NCBI GenBank assembly: GCA_030847615.1
Contig: JAUMIR010000004.1
Coordinates: forward strand, 269,537,501 to 269,601,500
From: Gambelia wislizenii
Taxonomy: Eukaryota > Chordata > Lepidosauria > Squamata > Crotaphytidae
DNA length: 64,000 bases
Reading direction: 5' to 3'
A program made the translations under genes and the position numbers. The notes beneath the pieces were generated by a model. It saw only the letters and a list, made by a program, of their open reading frames with translations, did no database searches and was not told the origin of the DNA. Positions 11,911-23,533 of the stretch are shown here, in pieces. Position 1 is the stretch's first letter, and every line of letters starts with the position of its first letter.

Positions 11911-12241
11911 TGACTTTTTCGGATGGCAATTTGTAACGCAAGCAGCCTCGTCCCTGTTGCGAGGCAGCTGCGCTGCAGGGGGGGCGTTTTGGATGATGCT
12001 GTCCCCCCGCCGATACTGTTCCGGAAGAGCTGGGAGGCTGCAGCGCCATATTTGGCCTTTTCCTAATCACGGTCAACTTCAGTGATTAGTAAATGGCCAA
12101 ATATGGCGCTGCAGCCTCCCAGCTCTTCTGGAACAGTATCGGCAGGGGGACAGCGTCATCCAAAATGCCCCCCTTGCAGTGCAGCAGCATCACAACGGGG
12201 ATGAGGCTGCTTGCATTACAAATCATTGTCCGAAAAAGTCC
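11911..12241. mobile_element. 331-bp foldback (palindromic) transposon, copy A
   Basis: The left arm 11911-12070 and right arm 12082-12241 are inverted copies of each other around an 11-base loop, with scattered mismatches. The flanks carry the exact 3-bp duplication ATA (11908-11910 and 12242-12244). The end reads GGACTTTTTCGGACAATG on the right-arm complement. It has exactly the same length as the foldback at 19043-19373 and shares internal words (GCAAGCAGCCTC, a 'ttttggatgatgctgt' block, GCCATATTT near the loop). There is no coding frame. A transcript would fold into a 160-bp hairpin. Confidence 0.88.
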
Positions 12242-12299
12242 ATAGAGTCTTCCTAGAAAATGCCTAGAGATGCATCCTCACTACATGTTTTCTAGGTCC

Positions 12300-12429
12300 T
12301 CCAAGGCAACTCTATGGTATTTTAAATCAGAAGTCCCATTCTTTTCAATGGTGTCTGCTGTTATCCGTGGTTTTCAGTAGCCATGAGGCCCCCCAGAACC
12401 AATCCCCCGTGGACACAGGGGTCCTACTG
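12300..12429 (-). mobile_element. Possible Tigger-type terminal fragment
   Basis: On the minus strand the sequence from 12429 reads CAGTAGGACCCCTGTGTCC and then 'acgggggattggttctgg', with TA next to the end (12430-12431). This is the layout of Tigger-like termini (CAGTTGTCCCT..GGTTCCAGGACCCCC). The other end is not identified. Confidence 0.35.
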
Positions 12430-12511
12430 TAAAAGGTTAGAGCTTTCGCTACATTTCCATTTCTCTGCAATTGAGGTTTCTCAGCATGCCTGAACTCTCA
12501 AGTGTTTAGAA

Positions 12512-12879
12512 CAGGAGTGGGCAACTGTGGCAGGTTCAGGAGCCATGTGTCTGTTCTGGAACCCTCTAGGGGCCTCATGGACTACTGAAAAATAAAACAA
12601 AAATCCTGTATGGAAGTCCACTTCTGGATCTCCAAAATGGGAATTTTAAAATGTTAAACAGCACAGGTAGGCCTTGCAACCTACTATTTAAAATTCAAAC
12701 TGTTGTACCTGGAGGCTTTCAGAAGCACCAATTCATACTCCTCCTCAATTATGCTCCTCCTCCTCTTCTTTTTTGGCCAGAAAAAGGTTGGTTTACAGAT
12801 TCTGGAGGTGTCATAGGTCATAAAACCATCCGGGGGGGGGGATGTATGCAGCCCCAGGGCTGAACTTTGCCCATCCCTG
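12512..12879. mobile_element. hAT (Charlie-like) non-autonomous element
   Basis: Termini CAGGAGTGGGCAACTGTGGC at 12512 and, inverted, CAGGGATGGGCAAAGTTCAG from 12879 match the common hAT end CAGGGATGGGCAA. The flanking 8-mers (12504-12511 and 12880-12887) agree at only five of eight positions, compatible with a decayed 8-bp duplication. No transposase is present. Confidence 0.7.
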
Positions 12880-12887
12880 GGTTACAG

Positions 12888-14160
12888 GAACCCGGACAAA
12901 TTGATCAGGAAGGGTTTTTAAAAATCTACATTTCTCAGTGTCAGCAAACCAGGCACACCATGGTGAGTCTGAAAAATGAAAAGGGAAATTGGCAGGTAAC
13001 AGGACTAGTCCCTCACTAAGGTGAAAATTGGAAACTAGCCTTGTAGCCTCAGGGATCTCTTTGTTTTCATACAAATGCAACTCACCACACTTCACATCTA
13101 TCGGTGTCAAAGCTGGAGCTACTTTTGAATTTTTGCATTTTTAAATCATAAACAAGGAACTCCACTGGGATAAGTGGAGCTGAAAATACACATATTCCTA
13201 ACATCTGCAACTTGACTAAAACCAGCACAACTCCTGATAGTACTGCTCAAATTCTATGCTGTTATGAAAGAGGTGAGCAAACTTCAGCCTTGTGAGATCT
13301 ACTTTTTAAAAACCGGAATCCCCACCTCCATTGACCAAACTTATGTGCAAAAGAGACATGCACTTAGAAATAAAGAACATAGTCCCTTGGAACCTATTCT
13401 GAACCTTTAAATTTGTTTTACTTCCCAGAACTGAGTTCCTCCTCTTGCTCAAAGATTCACCCCTAGCTATGTCAAGCCTTTTTCATTTTGACAGGCTAAT
13501 TAATGTGGGAAAAGCCATATTTTGTTGCTATTCTTAAACAAATGGAGGTCAGAAACTGCATGCTCCCCCTCTGGTAGGGAAACACTAACCCCCCCTTGCT
13601 CTTTGATGTTCATAAACATACACCTGTGTATACAGTTCAAACTGCTTTATTATTAACTTCAGCCTTGGATTCCCTTCTTCCCACATTTACAGATGTGGGC
13701 TCTAACCAAGCCAAGCCTCTCCAAAGGCAATGTTACATCATAGCCTGTTTATGCATCTCTTTACTTCACCCCTTTAAGGCATCCTTCTTTGGTATCCTAA
13801 AACTTCTGTGTTGCCTCTTTATTCACTGTGGCTGATTAGACCTATTTTTTATAGGATCACCTGGCACTAAGAGGGATCCTGGTGTTCTGGCTGGGAAATA
13901 CACCAATGTCACCATAGCTATTCCTGGCACTGCTGCCATGGGTAGGGTTTTACCTGGGCTGGTACACCTGTCTGTAAAAGCAAGCTGCTGCCTTTTGCCT
14001 TCCTTGTTTTTCCCTATTCCTTGAAAAACCATCCTTCCATGAGCTAGCTAGCTAGCTACCTTACTCTTGCAAGGTAGGTAGCTAGAGCCTCATCCTCAGA
14101 GGATAGCTTTGGAGGAGGCATAACAAGGGCACTAACTCCCCCCTACCCCATAATAATTCT
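12888..14160. other. Unassigned sequence
   Basis: No gene is recognised. At 14041-14090 there is a small inverted GCTA-rich motif ('agctagctagctagctacct' and 'aggtaggtagctag'). Confidence 0.4.
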
Positions 14161-14166
14161 ACACTG

Positions 14167-14387
14167 CCAATGAAATTTTCCTTCATCCCCCATATTTCTA
14201 GCAGTCCATAGAATGAGACACTGGAAATTATTCACACCTAGAACTGATATTTGCTGTGTTCTCATTCTCTTGGCAACTTTGCCTGCCCCATTTCTCTGGA
14301 TAGCTAAACGGTATTTCTAAATGCTCAACAAAGTTCTAAGTTACTGCATGGCTAGAAATTTGGGGACTAAAGGAAAATTTCATTGGC
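14167..14387. repeat. Inverted repeat, ~40-bp arms, possible MITE
   Basis: 'ccaatgaaattttccttcat' at about 14167 runs through 'tttctagcagtcc' and is inverted at about 14349-14387 ('ggctagaaatttggggacta' to 'ttcattgg'). The arms enclose about 140 bp. Similarity fades outside the arms, so this may be the core of an older palindromic element. Confidence 0.6.
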
Positions 14388-15953
14388 GGGGGGGTTGAAG
14401 CTCTGGCTCCCCCTCCTGCTTCTGCCTGCTGCTTGGGACCCTCCAGAGCTAATCTATACAAGCACCACCCACTATGGCCAGTGCACAGTAGGACTAAGAG
14501 TCCCCCCCTCAGGAGATGGAGATCCTATGCACATGCAGATGCACACAGACAATTGAGCAAATGTGAACAGAGTGTGAGAAGTTTTAAAAGTAAGTTTTAA
14601 CAAAACAGATTAGGCACAGATTAGGTAGAGATGACTCTTCCAGGGTAGGTTCCTTCCTTCCAGGTACACTTGGAAGTTACAAGTTACAGATAAGTCTAGT
14701 CATTCCAGCCAAGCTTATAAAATAAACATAAGCCCAAACATGACTAAACTAGGCAGTTCCCTAATCTACTTACAGGGGTGCAGTCCATATGTGCTGGATG
14801 TTCACGGGGATTGGGAGTCTGGGCCTTCCGGCTCAGCCTCTACCAAGCCTTCCCCCCTAACTGATTGAGCTCAGGACTCTCTTTTTCCTTCTTCTTTGTT
14901 CTTCTCCCTGCCTCATGGCCCCGAGGAAGTATCTATCACCTCTCCTCAGAAGCATCTTGAAGATTGCTTCTTCTGGACATCTTCATTGGTCAGCTACCCC
15001 TCATGACCTGTGACTCCTTCATGATGCTAACCCCCAATAAACTGTCACTTTACTTTCAACACCTAGCTGTTTGTTTACCTGGTTGGCTGTTCTGCCCATA
15101 TAATGGGAAAGCCCATTATCATGAGGAGAGGGGACACAATTATTATTTGGGGGCATAACCCTCACTTCACCCTCCCCTGTAGCTATACCCACCCACCCCA
15201 TTAACCAGCTACTACTGATTACCTTGCTCAGGCGAGTTGCCTTCTATCATCTTGAACACTACTGGATCTCCTGGCCCCTCTTGCACGACATAGGTTTTCT
15301 TTCTTTCCAAATCTCCTCTGGTGTACCTGCAAACGAGTGCCTCTAACTTCTTAGTGAGTCCCTCTAACGTCTTACACAAAACTTTGCCAACCTGCTGCAA
15401 ATCACAGAGATCTACCAGCAAAAACTAATCTACTTTTTGCCTTCTACCAACTTTCAAACTGTGCTACAAGAACCTATCCATAAGGCCCAAACTACACATT
15501 AAATGTAGCCTATTTGACAGACCACAACTCCCCATTTGTGCCTGCCCACACCCTGAGATCTTCAGGAGAGGCCTTTCTTTCCGTTCCACCAACATTACAG
15601 GTGTGGTTGATGCTCTTCTTGGTGGCTGTCCTTAGACTCTGGCCTTCCCTCCCTCCCTAGGAAGGCTAGAATTGTTCCCTCCTTGCTGTCCTTCTGTCAG
15701 TAGGCAAATACTTCAGTTATGACAGTTTTTAATTCTTTAGCTAAATGTAAAAATATGTTGCTGACCTAGTACATTTCAGTACGTTTGAATTTCAAATCTA
15801 CATGCGCACCTTTTGTTGGAACTCATTTGGTTCTGGAGAAGCATCTTATGATGCCAACTGTGACTGTTAACTTTTTGGGCTTTTGCTTCATTTCCTGCTT
15901 CACCCAATACATCTCTAGACAAATTGGTCATTCTTCTGTTGAGAAATCTATTT

Positions 15954-15954
<1 letters not shown>
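14388..15954. other. Unassigned sequence
   Basis: No recognised domain. The minus-strand frame 15421-15212 (69 codons) is Gln/Leu/Lys-rich but I cannot assign it. 'ccccaataaactgtcacttt' near 15035 resembles a polyadenylation region. Confidence 0.35.

Positions 15955-15987
<33 letters not shown>
15955..15987. repeat. (TA)n microsatellite
   Basis: About 16 TA/AT dinucleotides in a row. Confidence 0.95.
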
Positions 15988-15988
<1 letters not shown>

Positions 15989-16955
15989 TTGCATTGCAGG
16001 AGACTGAGGATGGAAAAAGAGGTATGGAGGTGGTTTTGAACCAAAGAAACGTATAGCAACACAATGGTTAAGGGCTTTTAAAGGATTAAAAAAATATAAA
16101 GCTTATAGCAATAGTACTAAAATTCAAAAGCGATTTTAAAAATAATTTAAAATTGTAATGAGGCAATGAAAAGAAAGGAGACTACATGAGGATTGAAGAA
16201 CATCTGGAAAAATATCTGGAGGCAAAATGGGGGGAGATGCAAGAAAGCTGGCCTAATGTCACAACCCCCATCACAAGTGAGACACCCAGAAATGAACTCA
16301 AATGTGCTGCCTTTTCATTGAGGTTTTTGAAAAGATCTGGAGATTGTTTGGCTAGGGAAGTGACAAGCAAGGACAAGAAACATTAAGAAGTAACAGCATC
16401 ATGTGGCACAAATCGCCAGTCTGAATGAGCACTCTTGTCTTCAGCATCCTGGCAATAATTATTCACACTGCAAATTAAAGCCATCATTATTATAAATGCA
16501 CAATACAATGGCTGCAATCATGAGCATATTTCTTGGTAGTAAGTTCCACCAAAGGCTAAAGAACATGGCAAAAATAGACAAAATAATAACAGAGCCACAA
16601 TCAGGCCTCCTTTCTCTAAAGTTCTTTTAAAAGCAGACAATGAACCTTCCAAATTGAATCATTACCTCAGTGCTAGAGCAGGTTAGGGAGACCGAAGGAC
16701 TGTCAGAAAGTAGATTTAGTTGAAAAGTAGAACCCAGGATTTTTAGCTTGCGTTTTGGCCACTGACACACATAAATAACACACTATATATCACTTTTGAA
16801 TGTGTGAAAAGGCTAAATTAACACACTGTGTGTGTGTTAGCACGCCCTACTACCTCCTTCCTACAATAGCTCAAATTTGGAAATATTCATCACTTCAAAG
16901 GGGTCTAATAAACAGGGGTGATACGAAGTGAGATCAGATGGAGGTCACAACGACC
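15988..16955. other. Unassigned sequence
   Basis: The plus frame 16186-16386 (66 codons, charged N-terminus) has a matching minus frame and no recognised family. A 'gtgtgtgt' run lies near 16830. Confidence 0.35.
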
Positions 16956-16959
16956 AAGG

Positions 16960-17716
16960 AAGGTGTCTTAGAAATATTTTAGTAAGCCCACCCAAGCTAG
17001 GATTAAGCAGATGCCCTTAGTAAACAAAACCATTAAGGAGGTATGTGCTAATTCTTTCTTGGGCCCATCAATGGTGAGAAACACACCTAAACAATCAAGT
17101 GAGCTACCCAACCCAAATCCCGAGGAAAAATCCCTCAGAACCCCCTCCTGTCCTACAATGCAAGGTTGTCATAAACTCATGAATACCTATCTCCCAGCCA
17201 TATAAGACAATAGTGAAGTTTTGTTCTCCTTTGTTCCTTCCATGAGAGAATTATTTAGTCATTGTTGTAGCCAAACCACACCTTCAAGGCACAAAATGGG
17301 TTATAAATATCCCAACCTAGATAATATCAAAGAGTGCCACTGTTGATGAGACCCGGCCACTTTCCTTGTCAGCACGCCCCTGGATTGGAACTTCCAGTGC
17401 CACCCTTAGACTTCTGTCTGAGTACTTTGAAACTCCATTCTTCTAGACTGGTAACTATCACCCTATTTCCTGAATCTATTCCTCTATCCAGCCTTTCTGC
17501 CTTAACTCTTCAATAGCCTTGTGTGGTTCTTGTGAGCATGTGTTGCATATGTGAATGCTTTTTGTGTTATTTCTAATAAAAACATCTAATTTCACTTTAA
17601 CCTGGACTTCTCTGCAGTTACTACTGATATACATAGGTGAAAGGATCCTGAAGTTAGCTGCCTCTCACAGCTTTCCTTTTGAGCTAGTAATTCCTCCAAA
17701 TAATATTAGAGTTTTT
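16960..17716 (+). mobile_element. Possible LTR of an endogenous retrovirus-like element
   Basis: The order of signals fits a 5' LTR: a TATA box in 'gggttataaatatcccaa' (about 17288-17304), a polyadenylation signal AATAAA near 17574, and then, after about 140 bp, TGGCATCACGAGAGGG at 17717-17732, a plausible primer-binding site beginning TGG. No gag or pol follows, so this would be a solo or 3'-deleted relic. The left end and LTR boundaries are not resolved, and I see no second LTR. Confidence 0.4.
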
Positions 17717-17732
17717 TGGCATCACGAGAGGG

Positions 17733-19022
17733 TTCTAAAGCACCCCTGCCTATTTGGGTAACAAAAGTGCATGCAAGCAGTCCCAAGTGGGCCTCATAGG
17801 CAAGAAGAACTGACAAAAGAGTGGAACCCCTGTTGAATTAAGGAAACTTAACTGTAATTTGAAAGTGTTGAAAGAGTGAGTTGTCTGAAAGTAAAGTGTC
17901 AGAAAGTGGCAGAAGCCTGTTTACCTCTTCTACCTCAATTTTTTCTGATGTAAAACCTCAGACACAAACTGTTTAGGAAAAGCATGGATGAACCCATTTA
18001 TATTGTTCCTCCAAAATAGAAAAGTGTGTGTGTGCATTTTACAGTATAGAAATATTGAGCCCTTATGCATACTATTTGAATGAAAAATTTGACTGGTGGT
18101 TTGTGCGGAACTGATTTTTTAGAAGACATTGAAAGGCTTCAGAATAAAAACAAAACTTTTTAAATTATAGTATACCTATTATCAGCCATGTTCCATATAG
18201 GATTCTTAAATGTTCTATATAAGATTCTGAACCACTCAAGAAAATAATTTTTTATTAAAATCTTCTCTTGCTTCACATTTCTGTGTATTTATATTAGTTT
18301 GGATCCACAAATTCCATGTGCTCGCAGTGTGATAATTCTAGTTGCACTTTGTGTGTGTGTGTGTGTCTGTATGCAGTGATTTCTACAAATGTGTCCTTCT
18401 ATTAAAAGCTTTTTCTCTTCCTAATGGTTCTTGGCTTTTCAAGTACTTCTAAAGGACTTCAAAACAAAGCCCATTCTGTAGGCAAGCCTTACTTGTGCCT
18501 GCTAGATTAGGGGTGGGGAAAAGCCTGTCACTCTCTAGATACTGGACCAGTAAGGGTTGATGATGAAGGAGCCCGAGTCCAATGACCTCTAGGGGTCCAT
18601 AGATTCACCATTCCTGCTCTCAGTAAAACCTCAAAGAATTATAACTCTGTTTACAAAACTCATTGATATTTTCTACCTCCAACAAAGGTAAAACTATTTC
18701 ATCAGACTATGATTTGTGACTACAGTTTGGCAAGTTTTAGCTATAGAGCACCTAAAGGCTTTTTTCCAGGTGTAACAGTGCAGAGAATCCTTGAGATATT
18801 TATTTGTCTAAGAAAAGAGCAGTTAGCTTCACACAGGACAGGGACATCTGGATCTCAAGAGAAGTTGTTTTTCTGTTGCTAATGGAACTGTATTACCTGT
18901 CCTTTATTGCTCTTTGTCTCTAGTCCTCACATGGCCAACAAGGGGAGTGGTCTCTGCCTGCACTGACATCCCACAATAGCATCTTAACTGACAACATCTC
19001 AGACAGAATGTAGACCTGTGAC
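17733..19022. other. Mostly unassigned sequence with a short hAT-like relic
   Basis: At about 18508-18620 the words 'aggggtggggaaaagcctgt' and, inverted, 'accattcctgc' resemble a decayed hAT element of the CAGGGGTGGGGAACC type. A (GT)n run lies near 18350-18366. No gene is seen. Confidence 0.4.
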
Positions 19023-19025
19023 TCT

Positions 19026-20017
19026 GGAAATTATCACACGGGGGAGATTTTCAGACACGGAAAAATCGTCCCTTGCCGCGCGAGCAGCCTCCCGAAACTG
19101 CTGCGCGGCAAGGGTATTTTTCGGACGACGCTGTGCCTCTTGCGAAGCCGTCCGTGTCACTTCCGTGAAGCTTGGGATGGCTCCGCGCCATATTTCAAGC
19201 ACGGGCAGCCTCCGTGATTGAAATATGACGCGGAGCCGTCCCAAGCTTCACGGAAGTGACACGGACGGCTTCGCAAGAGGCACAGCGTCGTCCGAAAAAT
19301 ACCCTTGCCGCGCAGCAGTTTCGGGAGGCTGCTCGCGCGGCAAGGGACGATTTTTCCGTGTCTGAAAATCTCCGGGGTCTCTGGAAACTATGTCTGTCCT
19401 GCTACCCCTGCCCACCCGACCCACTCCCGACCCACCCCTGTCCCTGTAACAGTTAAAAAAAAAAACACTTTTCAAACACCTACCTTTTATCAGAAGTGAA
19501 ACGGCTCCCCCTCCCCTCAGCTTCACTGCAGTAAATGCAGCTGTTGTAAAGCTGTTTTTACTGCAGTGAAGCCAAATCCCACTCATTCTCACGAGAGAAT
19601 AATTGCATGGGAAGTTTAAAAATAAAACCCAACATCAAAAACCCAACATCAAAAAATAAAACAAAGCCCCAAAACAGAAAAAGAAAAGCCCAAGTAACCG
19701 GGGGGAGGGGGAGTGTGTCACTCACCTGGCTGTCCTGATTGAACCTGGAAGTCTTCAGCATGGACCTCCCACTGATGTCATGTCACAATGTCATCTTGCC
19801 ATCATAACGGATCCTCTGTTCACTTGCCTGTCATTCCGTTATTATAATAGAACAGGCTTCTTATTCACAGCTTAAGCCATGAATAAGAGGAAGTGGGAGA
19901 AGAACAGGAGCAGAACAGGAGCATCACAGGAGAGGGACGTCATCGTCTAAAAGGTAAGCCTTTTCACGATCTCCTGTCATCCCTGTCCTGGGATGTTTTG
20001 AGCATGTGATAATCTAA
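19026..20017 (+). mobile_element. 600-bp MITE family, copy 3, carrying a nested foldback
   Basis: The left terminus GGAAATTATCACACGGG at 19026 and right terminus 'atgtgataatctaa' ending at 20017 correspond to the family ends. The exact 3-bp duplication TCT flanks them (19023-19025 and 20018-20020). Removing the 331-bp foldback at 19043-19373 and one 3-bp duplication leaves about 658 bp, consistent with the family length. No transposase is present. Confidence 0.85.
19043..19373. mobile_element. 331-bp foldback (palindromic) transposon, copy B
   Basis: The arms 19043-19204 and 19212-19373 are 162 bp each and differ at only three positions, around a 7-base loop. The end is GGAGATTTTCAGACACGG. 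The flanks show the 3-bp duplication GGG (19040-19042 and 19374-19376). Each arm contains a smaller nested hairpin (CCTTGCCGCGC pairing with GCGCGGCAAGG). The element is CpG-rich and has the same length and layout as copy A at 11911. High arm identity suggests recent insertion or arm homogenisation. Confidence 0.93.
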
Positions 20018-20284
20018 TCTAACATCATCCCCATTTTTCTCCAGTATGATTTTTAACATCTTTGCCTGATGAAGAAGTCAGTGAAGCTTCAAAAGTTTGC
20101 ATGATGTATTTTATGGTTTGGAGCTGGCCCTCTAAAAATATCATTGCTTGTCGGTTTTGTTGTATTTTGCTACATGACTGCCCCTGAATATTTTTCCTGT
20201 TTATTAAGTTTGTGATTATAGACAAAAATTTAACTGCATGTTTATATACAGCTAAATCGAACATTTCAATGATAGCAAGAAAGA

Positions 20285-20480
20285 ATCTCCAACAGCCACT
20301 GTGGGATAGTGGTTTTAGTGTTGGACTAGGGCTCTGGGACACCTGGGTTAAAATCCTCACACAGCCATGGAACCCTGCTGGGTGACCTTGTGCAAGCCAC
20401 GGCTCTCTCTGACTTACAGAAAGACAAAGACAAATCCTACCAAGGAAACCCTTTCATAGGGTCAACATAAGTTGGAGTCA
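20285..20480 (+). repeat. tRNA-derived SINE
   Basis: The head has an A-box-like 'gtgggatagtggttttag' near 20301 and a B-box-like 'gggttaaaatcctc' at 20345. The body has 'ctgggtgaccttgtgcaagc' and ends with 'cctttcatagggtcaacata' and 'agttggagtcat'. It is the same family as 24668 and 26570. Confidence 0.85.
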
Positions 20481-20960
20481 TATAACAAGAATCTCCACGA
20501 AATTGGGACATTTGTTTTTCTTACACCTCTGCTTAAGTCCTCAATGGGAAATGGATAAATACAGCAAAGTGTACACACTAATAAGAAAAAAAAAATCAAT
20601 TGGGCTAGTAAATTTTTGGACTTATTCGCATAAGCCTAATATAAGCATATTACTTTGCTCACTGTATTACCTATCAGATGGTTACACTATTTTCTTTCAT
20701 ACCTAGCTTGAAGACACCTCCAACCAAAGTGACTTTGAGACATTCCATTGTACTATTTTGCTCCTTTCAGAAACAATGGCTGAAACTCTTACCCTTCAAT
20801 CACACTGAGGCTACAGTTCATCCTGACTCAGCATAGCATACTAGTTCTACATGCAGACCAACACTAGGCTGAGTGATATACCACCACTAGCAAGACCACA
20901 GCCTCAGAACCCACATCCCACATGGTCATTCTGTGAGGAATGGGCAGGATCAGAGAAACT
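20481..20960. other. Unassigned sequence
   Basis: No gene or repeat recognised. Confidence 0.4.
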
Positions 20961-21066
20961 TCTGGTTATTTCCCCATAGCCAGATGCAGAATGAGTACAT
21001 TCTCTCCTCCTGTGCTCTCAGCACGGATGTACTCATTTTGAGTCTGGCTATGGGGATGTAACCAGA
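20961..21066. repeat. 106-bp hairpin with 40-bp arms
   Basis: The arms 20961-21000 and 21027-21066 are complementary with five mismatches around a 26-base loop. The arms start TCTGGTTA and end GAGTACAT. The size suits either a very short MITE or a small-RNA hairpin; there is no evidence of transcription. Confidence 0.75.
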
Positions 21067-21884
21067 TGCATCTTCAATCCTGCCTGGACTGAACAAGGCA
21101 TGGAATACTCATGGAGAAGGGGCTTAAGAGGCTATCTGGTAAGTCCATGAAGACTTTGGGCACTGTGGAAGGAGGAAGGGAATATTAGACTGCACAGTGC
21201 CCAAAAGAGAGCATATGCAGGTGTAAGGGAAACTTACATGTGTGTATGCCTCTAACAGACAGTTCAAATGCATAGATTTTGCAAAGTTAAAATGAATATA
21301 CAGAGCAGTCTTATTACTGAGCTAGATCAATTGTCATTCTAAATGTTCTAAGCACTAACAATGCTGTCAGTGGCTCTGAAGAACTGAATTAAGTGTGATA
21401 CTTTTAAATTGCATTTCTACAGATTAAACCTGGAGTCTTTTTCATGAAAATATGTACTCTAAGATCCCTTTCTCTAAAAATGTGCAATTAAATTCTTCAC
21501 GTACCTCTTTGTACTTAGAGTGGAAGTGCAATATAGAAGAGCTACTCCCACATGCCAAAAAGAGGGGCAAGAACTTGAAACCTTGAAACATTAATGCTGT
21601 TTTGCCTTCCCTCTGCATTAAAGAGTACCAAGACAGTTGAATTATAGACTAATGGCGATTCTGATAATTAGATTGTAAGCTTGAGGGCAGGGGGCTGTCT
21701 TATTGTTCTTTTTCTTGTAAAGGAACATGTACATTGATGGCGCTATAGAAATAAAAGATAATATAAAAATAAAAGATAATAATAAAGTAAAGCAAAATTA
21801 TTAACATGATTACTATGACAGGAGACACAAAATTAGCAGAAACTTTAATTAATTTTTTATTTTTTTAATTTTTTTTTTAAATTA
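21067..21884. other. Unassigned sequence with a LINE/SINE tail-like segment
   Basis: At about 21660-21790 'gattgtaagcttgagggcag' and then 'acattgatggcgctatagaa' precede A/T-rich repeats. This is the form of a common vertebrate LINE/SINE 3' terminus ('ttgtaagcct..ggcgctatataaataa'). Confidence 0.45.
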
Positions 21885-22140
21885 GGTATTTATATCCCAC
21901 TCTTCAGCCACAAAGGCTATTAGAGCGGTTTACAAATTGTTAAGCAATAAGAATTTACACATCTACTCTGCATTAAGCAGTTTCCAATGTGTGTTAGCTA
22001 ATTGCCCCCAGAAGCCGGGTACTCATTTTACCGACCTACGAAAGGATGGAAGGCTGAGTGAACCTTGGAGCCCTCTGGAATTAAACTTGCAACGTGGTGA
22101 CTTGCAGTACTGGCATTTAACCACTGTGCCACCAGGGCAC
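21885..22140 (-). repeat. tRNA-derived SINE, second family
   Basis: Read on the minus strand it starts 'ccctggtggcacagtggtta' (A-box region), has 'aagtttaattccagagggct' (degenerate B box), then 'ctcagccttccatcctttcg' and ends with a 'ggtttacaaattgt..' and '..gtgggatataaat' tail. A second copy lies at 39635-39832. Confidence 0.8.
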
Positions 22141-23480
22141 TAGACACATATATAAATAAAATTAAGTTTCTCGGAGAAAGCAAATGGGGAGAATGTTACT
22201 GAAGGTTCCAGTATTTGTAGGTGAATATACATACCGTACACATATATAGAGAAAGAGAGAAGGAGAAAGTATATATCCAAATGATGTTTTTGTTATCCTG
22301 GACTATTTGCAAGCAGTTACTGGCAACAGCTGCAACATTTTATTCCAACCTTCCAATTGTAGTGTTTTGGTTTTTTTCCCCAAGATATACTGGACAACAA
22401 AAAAACGTCTCGAGGTTCATGTGTGCATCTATTGTTGTGGTTCATGTCAGGCTTTTGACCACTCTCCTACCTATTGTAACACAGGTTGCAGTGTTTCCAT
22501 GCCAGGTGGCTTCAAGAGGGATGGTGATAAAAGTAAAGACAATATCCACTTCTTCTCCTTTTTTTTCTTAAAAAAAATAGTTATAGCATCATAGTGCATC
22601 AGTGAAATAGCACTTTTGCATTTTACTCAAACACAACTGCAAGTAAAATAACAGAATGAAATCAAAAACATAAGAATATACCACAGACTCAGTAAACTAT
22701 GCCCCTAGTTTAAAAATTCTTCCACTGAGGATCAAAGAAATTGTTGTGTTCAGCAACACACAGCCCCTCTTCTACCACCCCCAAACCAGAAAAGGACCCA
22801 TTGAAATCAATCAAGTGGAGACAGAGATAACAATAACTGTTTCCTTAATTGGAAACAATTAAGGAACTATACTGCAAGAGCTTATGCTTTCAAGACCAGT
22901 CCATAAGAGGCCTCTGTCTGTTATCCTATCACATGAAAATTGCTGGACATATTTTTATAGGATTTGGAGATTATTTTTAGGATGGTCTCATGTACACAAT
23001 AGGATAACTGATGTACCTGAACTTCATTTCAGGAAGCACTTGGAACACCCCTTGTTATTTTTTTTTCATTCACACATAGCAATGTGGCACAATATCTGAA
23101 ATATTTTGAAGAGATGAGTTCCAAAAATTACCCTTTTTTTTAAGCTTTGCCATGTGATCTATGAGCAGAAACAAAAATCAGATATGAAGAATTCCTATAC
23201 TGCAAAACTAAAATGTCATAAACAATAGGAGTTTTTGAGTTCACCAGAACTTGGACAAGTCATACTCCATCAACCTTAGAAGAAGGCAATGGTCAATGTC
23301 AGTACTAAGGGGGAGGGGGGGAGGAGAGGCTGAACCGCACCAGGTGACACCATCAGATGGAGGGGTGACACCTGCTTTAGGAATGCCACAGGCAATGGTA
23401 ACCCACCTCTGAATAAAACAAAACCTTATGACAGGATTGGTTTAAGTGAGAAATCTTTGAGTTCTTTTGAACTCAAAAGC
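22141..23480. other. Unassigned AT-rich sequence
   Basis: A SINE tail-like piece ('caggcaatggtaacccacct', 'cttatgacagg') lies at about 23385-23435. No gene is supported. Confidence 0.4.
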
Positions 23481-23533
23481 TTGCCTTGTTTATGACATTT
23501 CAGTGATTCAATAAATGTACTGTTCAAATATGA

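Noticed and set aside
14041..14090. GCTA-rich inverted motif as regulatory site
   Set aside because: Simple-sequence inverted motif without supporting context.
15212..15421. 69-codon minus-strand frame as gag-like protein
   Set aside because: No motif, no neighbouring retroelement gene and no LTR that could be paired with it.
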